41,655 nt of DNA, from IMG/VR virus record IMGVR_UViG_3300025570_000030, positions 1-41,655 of that record; one strand, 5' to 3'. The notes under the pieces were generated by a model. That model was not told the DNA's origin, ran no database searches, and worked only from the letters and a program-made list of their open reading frames with translations. Origin of the DNA: a virus. This document shows, in pieces, positions 1 to 5,193 of the stretch (position 1 is its first letter; every line of letters starts with the position of its first letter). The position numbers were made by a program, and so were the translations under genes.

Positions 1-32
1 ATTATCTAATAGAGTACGTATTCAAATTGCAA
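1..32 (-). promoter_or_regulatory. Conserved 32-nt element, copy A (putative leftward promoter)
   Basis: Read on the minus strand it is TTGCAA, TTTG, AATACG, nine bases, then AGATAAT. Three other copies (750-781, 862-893, 1712-1743) have the same three blocks at exactly the same spacing. This copy is cut by the window edge, so the following TATA and GAATA positions cannot be checked. It would drive a leftward transcript outside the window. The promoter role is inferred from its position upstream of minus-strand genes in the other copies. Confidence 0.6.
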
Positions 33-114
33 TAAAGTATATAAAGTATTATAGTGTAAAAATAGTTAGAGGGGTATTACTCACTCTCTCTAAGCGGAGA
101 TCAATTAAAAAAAG

Positions 115-165
115 GTGACAATAGCTTATTAAGTAAATATAGTAAGGAGCTAACGTCACACTTTT
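115..165. repeat. 50-nt direct repeat with internal dyad, copy 1
   Basis: Positions 116-165 align without gaps to 1972-2021, about 36 of 50 bases identical. Each copy contains an inverted repeat. Here GTGACAATAGC (115-125) faces GCTAACGTCAC (149-159), with a 23-nt spacer. The arms are conserved better than the spacer. This suggests a protein-binding dyad or an RNA stem, lying upstream (in the leftward sense) of element A. Function unknown. Confidence 0.55.
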
Positions 166-199
166 GGTTACTGGTTTTACCTAAACTCTTTGGTTTCGG

Positions 200-284
200 T
201 GCTATACATACTCCGTATGGTGTGGGTGATCGGGGTGAAAGTGTGGACTGAACATACCTATGCTATACACACGCTGAGGTGTGT
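200..284. repeat. TGCTATAC repeats 1 and 2 with hairpins
   Basis: TGCTATAC occurs at 200-207 and 261-268. The first runs into CATAC-TCC-GTATG (207-219). The second runs into ACACAC-GCTGAG-GTGTGT (267-284). The stem sequences differ while base pairing is kept, so the structure rather than the sequence seems to be conserved. The other three copies of the 8-mer lie at 894-941. These may be operators or RNA elements upstream of leftward element A. Confidence 0.5.
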
Positions 285-379
285 TAGGTTAGATCATTAT
301 TTTTAATCATACATCTGACTCGCACAGATTGTGTCTCGTATATCCTTCTAGATATGATTAATTAGCCGAAGCCATAAGC

Positions 380-700
380 CTACTTTTTAGTAGACTTTTT
401 AGCTTCAGTTATTTCAGCTAGATGTCTAACTGTAGATGGTAAGTTAGTACTTTGTGACCAGTACTTTCTTTTGATCCAGCAAGCTTGTAATCTTAGTTTC
501 GGAAGCATCTGTTCAAGTATTGTATCATGACAGTATGTAACTGTTTGATTTTTGTTGTTGATGAATGTGATCTGTTGATTTCTTCCAAGCCAGCTTTCGC
601 GGACAACAAAGTTCTTTCTTGTTAGAGGAGGCCAGATCGCAGCTTTTTCTTTGTTGGACATAGTTTTTAGAGCTTTTTGCATAATTTCATTTGTAGTCAT
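380..700 (-). CDS. Hypothetical 106-aa basic protein
   Basis: I do not recognise this protein. It is 106 aa, rich in Lys/Arg/Gln, ends in a Lys-rich tail (EAKKSTKK), and has no clear membrane segment. An upstream ATG at 745 would add 15 residues made mostly of Asn from an AAT repeat. I reject it because the same AAT-repeat leader precedes other minus-strand genes here as untranslated sequence, and ATG at 700 follows a sequence (AAATCTTATG) much like that of the 54-aa gene (AATATCTTATG). Two copies of the 32-nt promoter-like element (750-781 and 862-893) lie upstream, so it may be expressed early and strongly. Aromatic residues (WPPL, ESWLGR, CWIKRKYW) suggest a folded domain, possibly nucleic-acid binding. 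That last point is inference. Confidence 0.6.
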   Translation of the reverse strand: MTTNEIMQKALKTMSNKEKAAIWPPLTRKNFVVRESWLGRNQQITFINNKNQTVTYCHDTILEQMLPKLRLQACWIKRKYWSQSTNLPSTVRHLAEITEAKKSTKK

Positions 701-737
701 AAGATTTAATTTTAAGTTATTATTATTATTATTATTT

Positions 738-781
738 TTATTCAACTATATTATCTTTTAATAAGCGTATTTAGTTTGCAA
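738..781 (-). promoter_or_regulatory. Conserved 32-nt element, copy B
   Basis: The core is 750-781: TTGCAA, ACTA, AATACG, nine bases, AGATAAT on the minus strand. It continues as ATA, three bases, GAATA, as in copies C and D. It ends about 40 nt before the start of the 106-aa gene, followed by an AAT-repeat leader. This is the position expected of a leftward promoter. Confidence 0.65.
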
Positions 782-849
782 AGAGAATTTATTTAAATTA
801 AATTTAATATTTATTTTTATATTTATTTTAATTATTATTATTAATTTCT

Positions 850-893
850 TTATTCCCTTATATTATCTTATATACAACGTATTATAATTGCAA
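850..893 (-). promoter_or_regulatory. Conserved 32-nt element, copy C
   Basis: The core is 862-893: TTGCAA, TTAT, AATACG, nine bases, AGATAAT on the minus strand, then ATA, AGG, GAATA. No gene lies between it and copy B, so the two look like tandem promoters for the 106-aa gene. The gap (782-849) is almost pure A/T. Three TGCTATAC copies sit directly upstream (894-941). Confidence 0.65.
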
Positions 894-954
894 TGCTATA
901 CAGCGTGGTGAGATTGCAAAGTGCTATACGCGGTGCTATACACCCCCGAGGGGG
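894..954. repeat. TGCTATAC repeats 3 to 5 with C5/G5 hairpin
   Basis: TGCTATAC occurs at 894-901, 922-929 and 934-941. The last copy leads into CCCCCGAGGGGG (943-954), a GC hairpin striking in this AT-rich region. The cluster lies between the end of the four-gene leftward run and promoter-like element C, so it could be an operator array, a processing site, or a weak terminator (there is no T run on either strand). Confidence 0.5.
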
Positions 955-962
955 CGTTGCGG

Positions 963-1115
963 TTAGACCGCGGACCAGAACTGATCGCGCTGTTCTTCCG
1001 TTAATCCGATGAGGTTTTCCTGATCGAACATTGCCTTACATATATCAGTTCTCCTGATCGATTCATTGTAGGCTTCCGTGACCTGATCCCAGGCCTGTTG
1101 ATTTGTTAGGGTCAT
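963..1115 (-). CDS. Hypothetical 50-aa protein
   Basis: The frame encodes 50 residues starting MTLTNQQAWDQV and ending QFWSAV. It is mildly acidic and polar, with no membrane segment or cysteine motif. I do not recognise it. Its start is one base after the stop of the 47-aa gene (TAGTATG), so the two are probably translationally coupled. It is the last of four small leftward genes from 1634 to 963 and is followed by a C5/G5 hairpin. Higher GC and non-random codon use than the surrounding A/T-rich spacers support it being coding. Tiny acidic early proteins of phages often bind and alter host proteins; that role here is a guess. Confidence 0.55.
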   Translation of the reverse strand: MTLTNQQAWDQVTEAYNESIRRTDICKAMFDQENLIGLTEEQRDQFWSAV

Positions 1116-1116
1116 A

Positions 1117-1260
1117 CTATTGTATTAGTAGTTCGTTAAATTTCCTGATAAAGTTTTCGTGTTCTGACTTGGCACGTTCTAGGTCTTCTTCCTGACTCCA
1201 TGTACGGATCATCCATTCTGGGTTGTCATGTTCTGGGTATCGTTCTTCGAATGTTTTCAT
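1117..1260 (-). CDS. Hypothetical 47-aa acidic protein
   Basis: The 47-residue frame starts MKTFEERYPEHDNPEW and is rich in Glu, Arg and Asp, probably largely helical in its second half (SQEEDLERAKSEHENF). It is unrecognised. It begins one base after the stop of the 51-aa gene (TAATATG) and ends one base before the 50-aa gene. This tight packing of three frames in the same direction supports all three being real. There is no Shine-Dalgarno sequence, as elsewhere in the window. The opposite strand has an 81-codon frame (1228-1473) without credible composition, which I treat as a shadow. Confidence 0.55.
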   Translation of the reverse strand: MKTFEERYPEHDNPEWMIRTWSQEEDLERAKSEHENFIRKFNELLIQ

Positions 1261-1261
1261 A

Positions 1262-1417
1262 TTATATTATATTTAGTTCTATTAGTATTGATTCTTGTAT
1301 GTCTTCCTCCAGGAATTGATCCGTGTCGTAATCCAGTTTCATTAGTTCGATTGTACGTTCTATTTGTTTTAACTTACCTGGATACTCCAGTTCGATTAGT
1401 TGTTGTATTCTGTTCAT
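1262..1417 (-). CDS. Hypothetical 51-aa helical protein
   Basis: The frame gives 51 residues starting MNRIQQLIELEYP, with regular hydrophobic spacing (IQQLIELEYPGKLKQIERTI), so an amphipathic helix or short coiled coil is likely. The C-terminal half is acidic (DYDTDQFLEEDIQE). No family recognised. It lies 52 nt after the 54-aa gene, with a G5/C5 hairpin between them (1434-1451), and is directly followed by the 47-aa gene. The hairpin could tune transcript levels between the first gene and the other three. Confidence 0.55.
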   Translation of the reverse strand: MNRIQQLIELEYPGKLKQIERTIELMKLDYDTDQFLEEDIQESILIELNII

Positions 1418-1433
1418 GGGTTTGTTTTTTAGA

Positions 1434-1451
1434 GGGGGATGTTACACCCCC
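1434..1451. other. G5/C5 intergenic hairpin
   Basis: GGGGGATGTTACACCCCC on the plus strand folds into a GC stem with a short loop. It sits between two leftward genes (stop at 1470, start at 1417). The leftward transcript has CTCTAAAAAACAAA after it rather than a U run, so it is not a standard terminator. It may be an RNA-processing or stability element. Confidence 0.4.
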
Positions 1452-1469
1452 AGTTATTATTATTATTAT

Positions 1470-1634
1470 TTAGATTAATTTATATTTTAAGTATTGTCCG
1501 TCTAGTATTTTAGTTATTGATTCTAGATCATTTGGATTGATTAGTATATAAGATTTGAAGATCTTAATGTTGTGTGATTTGTTTAGAATCATTTGAATTG
1601 TTTTAAAGTTTTGATTGAATTTTAATTTGATCAT
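1470..1634 (-). CDS. Hypothetical 54-aa protein, first of the leftward run
   Basis: This frame encodes 54 residues starting MIKLKFNQNFKTIQM. It is rich in Ile, Lys, Asn and Leu, basic, and has no recognisable domain. It is the first gene after promoter-like element D (1712-1743), with a leader of about 80 nt made of AAT/ATA repeats, like that of the 106-aa gene. The start ATG follows AAATATCTT, nearly the same as upstream of the 106-aa gene start. Its AT-rich codons make chance hard to exclude, but position and shared leader favour a real gene. Confidence 0.5.
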   Translation of the reverse strand: MIKLKFNQNFKTIQMILNKSHNIKIFKSYILINPNDLESITKILDGQYLKYKLI

Positions 1635-1699
1635 AAGATATTTATTTAAAGTTAATTATTAATTATTTATATTATTATTATTTATATTATTATTATTTT

Positions 1700-1743
1700 A
1701 TATTCAACTATATTATCTTTATATAGACGTATTATAATTGCAA
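1700..1743 (-). promoter_or_regulatory. Conserved 32-nt element, copy D
   Basis: The core is 1712-1743: TTGCAA, TTAT, AATACG, nine bases, AGATAAT on the minus strand, then ATA, GTT, GAATA. It precedes the four-gene leftward run. Copies C and D share the first 17 bases. It does not match the usual Bacteroidota promoter (TTTG, 19 bases, TAnnTTTG) well, so a phage-specific sigma factor, activator or polymerase may be involved. Confidence 0.65.
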
Positions 1744-1962
1744 AAATGCAAATGGTATGGTATAAAAATATAGTCAAGGTCAAGTAGTCACGGTGAGGTT
1801 CACGTGGTAGGATTGCAAGGATCGACGGCGAAACGGCACAAAAAAGTTGGGGGGCTGGGCAAAAATAATCGACTTCCCCCGGCGAAAACGAAATGTGTAC
1901 AGCGTAGCGTAACCCCATGGTTCCTTATGTGGACCAAAAATTTTTTTCAATATTTTTTTTTC

Positions 1963-1975
1963 GTCACAATGTGAC
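1963..1975. promoter_or_regulatory. Palindrome GTCACA-A-TGTGAC
   Basis: A perfect 6-bp inverted repeat around one central base, typical in size for a dimeric repressor or activator site. Its right half is also the left arm of the second dyad repeat. It lies about 80 nt upstream of the first late gene. The binding protein is unknown; the winged-helix-like product of 12005-12445 is one candidate (inference). Confidence 0.4.
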
Positions 1976-2021
1976 AATAGCTTGTTATATAATAATAGTA
2001 GTAGGCTATCGTCGCGTTTTA
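1971..2021. repeat. 50-nt direct repeat with internal dyad, copy 2
   Basis: This is the second copy of the element at 115-165, aligned without gaps. The arms are GTGACAATAGC (1971-1981) and GCTATCGTCGC (2005-2015). It lies just upstream of the first rightward gene. The same dyad also occurring upstream of leftward element A hints at a common regulator or an origin-like repeat pair. Confidence 0.55.
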
Positions 2022-2053
2022 ACTAATGGTAAAATAGCGTAATCATATCCAAT

Positions 2054-2308
2054 ATGAGACAACAACTATCAGCCACTGCACGGAGAGATAAAGCCGCTAG
2101 AGATAAAGCCTATGCGATGACTCCTGCGAGGAAAGCCAAAAAGGCACATTCGCAAAGAAAGAGGAGTGCTGCAAAGAAAGCTGGTCAAAATATCGATGGT
2201 CAAGATTACGATCACAAAAGACAAAAGTTTGTGTCTGTTAAATCTAATAGAGGAAATGAAGGAATAGGCACTCAGTCAGAGAGTGGTAACAATTATAATA
2301 CGGTTTAA
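2054..2308 (+). CDS. Small basic protein at the head of the late region
   Basis: It encodes 84 aa. The first 45 residues are extremely basic and Ala/Lys/Arg-rich (TPARKAKKAHSQRKRSAAKK), followed by a polar Gly/Asn/Ser-rich tail. Such a composition suggests DNA or nucleic-acid binding, perhaps a DNA-condensing virion protein. I recall similar small proteins in marine phage genomes but know no function. It is the first gene of the rightward block, five bases before the next gene. ATG at 2054 follows CCAAT, without a Shine-Dalgarno. Possible alternative: an assembly or regulatory protein. Confidence 0.7.
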   Translation: MRQQLSATARRDKAARDKAYAMTPARKAKKAHSQRKRSAAKKAGQNIDGQDYDHKRQKFVSVKSNRGNEGIGTQSESGNNYNTV

Positions 2309-2313
2309 CAAGC

Positions 2314-3027
2314 ATGGCAAGAATAAGCACCTACGCAATAGATGCAATACCCTCTTTAGGAGACAAAGTAATAGGTACTGACCAAAATTCTAATTTAAGA
2401 ACACAAAACTACACATTAGGTGAAATAATTACATTATTTAACGAGCAAAATAAGTTAGGGGTAGCGGATCAGAGTGTATTTCTGTTTCAAGATGATTTAT
2501 CTGCAGGAAGGGACTTAGGAACTATTAGTTTTTCTGCTGGAGGAGGTATAGGTACGGCATTTAGCAGTATAACTACCTTCTTAATTAGTAAATCTTCATT
2601 TGGAGGTGAGTCTAGAGCAGAATATCTACCTTTATTTATAGGTAAAGACATAATATTAGCTCAGTTATCTAATATAAACAATTTTGGTACATATAAGGTA
2701 CAAGATATTGTGACCGATGTAACTGAACCGGACTTTTTTGCGGTTACGGTATCAAATCAGGCGTCTAATGGCGTTTTAAAAGTAAGTTCGCACTATATAT
2801 TTAGTGAATTTACGGATCCTAACTCGGGAGGAGACAAAAACTTTGTATTTACACAGAATGTATCGTCAGCTACGTGGACAATACAGCACAACTTAAACAA
2901 GTTTCCCTCTGTAACATCCGTTAATATAAATAACATAGAAATGTATGGAGATATAGAATTTATAGACTTAAACAATTTAACGATAACCTTTTCAGCGGCC
3001 TTCTCAGGTAAGGCTTTTATAAACTAA
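2314..3027 (+). CDS. Tail appendage / fibre-associated protein
   Basis: This 237-aa protein starts MARISTYAIDAIPSLGDKVIG, a phrase common at the N-terminus of phage appendage proteins. It is followed by a Gly/Ser/Thr-rich middle. The last 60 residues (from KNFVFTQNVSSATW) carry the pattern of a heat-stable beta domain often repeated at the C-termini of phage fibres: a TWTIQHNL-type strand, PSVT, then a FSAAFSGKAFIN ending. A related ending occurs in the next gene (ASFTHSL and IRVVVIDA). It likely forms part of the host-contacting structure, as judged from its five appendage neighbours. Confidence in a virion role is good; the exact position is unknown. Confidence 0.75.
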   Translation: MARISTYAIDAIPSLGDKVIGTDQNSNLRTQNYTLGEIITLFNEQNKLGVADQSVFLFQDDLSAGRDLGTISFSAGGGIGTAFSSITTFLISKSSFGGESRAEYLPLFIGKDIILAQLSNINNFGTYKVQDIVTDVTEPDFFAVTVSNQASNGVLKVSSHYIFSEFTDPNSGGDKNFVFTQNVSSATWTIQHNLNKFPSVTSVNINNIEMYGDIEFIDLNNLTITFSAAFSGKAFIN

Positions 3028-3040
3028 CAAAAATAAAACA

Positions 3041-5128
3041 ATGGCAATTAATTTTTTAAACAATGTTGATTTTAATCAAAATCAATTATTTCACCCGGCG
3101 ATAGAAAACCAGCCGAATGACACGGCCGCTGGGACACCGGTAGACGGTCAACTATATTATAACACAGGTGCTTCACCGGGCCTTAAAGTAGGTGAAGGTG
3201 GCTCATGGGAGTATGTAGGGACAACGGATACTAATAACTACGTAACAGGTGGTAGCGTTAGCGGTGGAACAGTTACACTAGCTAGATTTGGTTTGGGGTC
3301 CGTAACCTTTCCAATTAACAATAGTAACATAACCAATGGTGCAAATTATATAACCGCCGCGTCATTACCAACAGTTAATGATGGTACATTGACAGTACAA
3401 GGTACTGGAGCTTTAGGAGGCTCAGGGACATTTACAGCAAATGATAGTGGTTCCCCAACAATAAGTATAACTCACGATGACTTTGGTACCGCGGGTACTT
3501 ATGCATATCCATCTCAGGTAATAACAAACAGCACAGGACATATAACATCGATAACTCCTGGTTCAGCGCCAGCCACGCCTAGCGATGCTACTATTACATT
3601 AGTTGCTGGAGATGTATTAGACGGAGGTGGAGCTTTTACACTTAATCAGTCTACTGGAGAATCAATCACATTCGATTTAGCTCCAGGCGGCGCAGGTGCT
3701 GCAGTATACGGGTCAACTTCTGACAGCGTAAAAATAGACACTATAACTCTTGACGCATACGGTAGAGTAACTGATGTAGCGACGGGAGTAACAGGTCAAG
3801 TAAATTCAGTTGGTTCGGGCACTTCGGGTACAATATCTATTGGAGGAAACGCTATAGTACCTACGGTATCCGCTATAACAGCAGCTGTAGCAAACAACGG
3901 AACAGCTTTAGCTACTGGGGACCAGATATATGATTTTGTAACTAGCCAAATAGCAAACATACCTTCTGGTTTATCTTTCGAAGGTAACTGGAATGCAAAT
4001 ACAGATTCACCTGATTTATCCGCGGCAACACCCGACAATGGACAGTTTTGGATTGTATCAGTTGCAGGTAGCACAAACTTAGATGGTATTACAGACTGGA
4101 AAGTTGGTGACTGGGCTATATATGTAAGTACAGGTGCAGGTACAGACGGCTGGCAAAAAGTAGATAATACATCCACACTTTCAGGATCTGGAGCTGCTGA
4201 TCAATTAACTTACTGGACGGGTACCGCGAATGTTGCAGGAGATGCTGGCTTAACGTATAATGCAACATCTAACAATCTTACTGTTGTTGGTACAATAACT
4301 GCTTCCGGAGGAAACTCGACTGAATGGAATACTAGTTACGATAACATGATAACTGGGTTTAATGATTCAGGTTCTTCTACAATAACGCTTACATTAACAC
4401 AGCAAGATGGTGGTACTCTTACTACTTCATTCGCTAACCCCCAAGGTGTTGTAGAAAGTATTGGCACGAACACACTTAATACTATATTAATTGGAGGAAC
4501 AGCTGCAGATCGTACAGTGTCTACTATAACAGCTACAATAGCAAATGGTGGAGGTGCCTTAGCTACCGCTGATCAAATCCACACTTTTGTAACTACGCAA
4601 ACGGATACTATAGCAGCCGATACAACTGGTAATGCTGCTACAGCTACCATACTGGAAAGTAGTAGAAATTTTTCTATAACTGGAGACATTACGGCGGCTG
4701 CTATAGGATTTAACGGATCTGGTAATGTAGCGCTAAATGCTAACATAGATGCTAATGTAGTTGGGGCTACTGAACTTAACGTTAGTGGCAATGGAGCAAG
4801 TGGACAAGTACTAGCTTCTGATGGAGATGGAACTTTCAGTTGGCAAAATGCTGGAGCAAACACACAATTAGCAACTGCGGCTGCTCTTATTGATGTGTCA
4901 GCTATGGGTAGTAATACGACTGCTTCATTCACACATAGTTTAGCGTCTAAGAACTTAATTGTTCAAATATATGATGTTACAACCGGTGCACTAGTATATG
5001 CAGATGTTGATCATACTAGTATAAACGCGATCTCAGTAAATTTTGGAGGAACTCCTACAAATGATATTAGAGTAGTTGTTATTGATGCGAAAAATGGATT
5101 AACAGATAAAACTGTTTCATATACATAG
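3041..5128 (+). CDS. Long tail fibre protein
   Basis: The protein has 695 aa rich in Gly, Thr, Ser and Ala, with few charged residues, as expected of a beta-rich trimeric fibre. The N-terminal 60 residues (FLNNVDFNQNQL, DGQLYYNT, WEYVG) resemble fibre attachment segments. A roughly 55-residue unit is repeated at about 252-306 and 467-520: NSVGSGTSGTISIGG with a GTALATGDQIYDFV tail, and ESIGTNTLNTILIGG with a GGALATADQIHTFV tail. A middle segment with WKVGDWAIYV and GWQKVDN (about 340-380) looks like a small beta domain seen in other fibres. The C-terminus matches the ending motif of the previous gene. Probable role: host-receptor contact. It is followed by a terminator-like hairpin. Confidence 0.82.
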   Translation: MAINFLNNVDFNQNQLFHPAIENQPNDTAAGTPVDGQLYYNTGASPGLKVGEGGSWEYVGTTDTNNYVTGGSVSGGTVTLARFGLGSVTFPINNSNITNGANYITAASLPTVNDGTLTVQGTGALGGSGTFTANDSGSPTISITHDDFGTAGTYAYPSQVITNSTGHITSITPGSAPATPSDATITLVAGDVLDGGGAFTLNQSTGESITFDLAPGGAGAAVYGSTSDSVKIDTITLDAYGRVTDVATGVTGQVNSVGSGTSGTISIGGNAIVPTVSAITAAVANNGTALATGDQIYDFVTSQIANIPSGLSFEGNWNANTDSPDLSAATPDNGQFWIVSVAGSTNLDGITDWKVGDWAIYVSTGAGTDGWQKVDNTSTLSGSGAADQLTYWTGTANVAGDAGLTYNATSNNLTVVGTITASGGNSTEWNTSYDNMITGFNDSGSSTITLTLTQQDGGTLTTSFANPQGVVESIGTNTLNTILIGGTAADRTVSTITATIANGGGALATADQIHTFVTTQTDTIAADTTGNAATATILESSRNFSITGDITAAAIGFNGSGNVALNANIDANVVGATELNVSGNGASGQVLASDGDGTFSWQNAGANTQLATAAALIDVSAMGSNTTASFTHSLASKNLIVQIYDVTTGALVYADVDHTSINAISVNFGGTPTNDIRVVVIDAKNGLTDKTVSYT

Positions 5129-5149
5129 TAGTAACAAGTAATTTTTAAC

Positions 5150-5173
5150 AAGCCCTCTTTAGTTAGGGGGCTT
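5150..5173 (+). terminator. Terminator-like hairpin between fibre genes
   Basis: AAGCCCTC and TAGGGGGCTT form an 8-bp stem (with one G-U pair) and an 8-nt loop, followed by ATAATTTAATA, a weak T tract. It lies in the 65-nt gap between two fibre genes, so it probably causes partial termination or protects the upstream message. Confidence 0.55.
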
Positions 5174-5193
5174 ATAATTTAATAAAGAAATAT

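Larger units (their letters stand above)
33..379. other. Gene-free control region
   Basis: No open reading frame of useful length is seen on either strand. It contains a 50-nt dyad repeat (115-165) and two TGCTATAC copies with hairpins (200-284). The part next to the 106-aa gene (285-379) carries small inverted stretches but no rho-independent terminator with a T run. No tRNA-like fold was recognised. Confidence 0.6.
1744..2053. other. Divergent intergenic region, possible origin or control region
   Basis: This 310-nt gap separates leftward early-type genes from the rightward late region. It contains an island richer in G and C (about 1780-1925) with a G6 tract and a C5 tract, then an A/T run, a palindrome (1963-1975) and a dyad repeat (1971-2021). 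Two minus-strand frames cross it, but one starts at TTG and the other runs through promoter-like element D, so I do not call them genes. It must hold the start of late transcription, and could hold a replication origin. Confidence 0.5.

Noticed and set aside
285-379. Possible tRNA or small structured RNA
   Set aside because: No acceptor stem, T-loop sequence or anticodon arm could be laid out.
701-745. N-terminal extension of the 106-aa gene with a run of Asn
   Set aside because: The Asn codons come from the AAT leader seen as untranslated sequence in front of other genes; ATG 700 has the shared start context.
862-893. T7-like promoter (TAATACG match)
   Set aside because: Only the first seven bases match; the distance to a TATAGGG-like block is wrong, and the other copies lack the initial T.
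1228-1473. Plus-strand 81-codon frame
   Set aside because: It lies opposite tightly packed leftward frames, has a biased hydrophobic composition, and ends in an Ile run from the ATT repeat.
1682-1977. Two minus-strand frames of 65 and 78 codons
   Set aside because: One starts at TTG in the palindrome, and the other runs through promoter-like element D and the AAT leader. Neither has protein-like composition.
3796-4176. Minus-strand frames opposite the fibre genes
   Set aside because: They mirror the Thr/Ser/Gly codons of the plus-strand fibres and have no start context.
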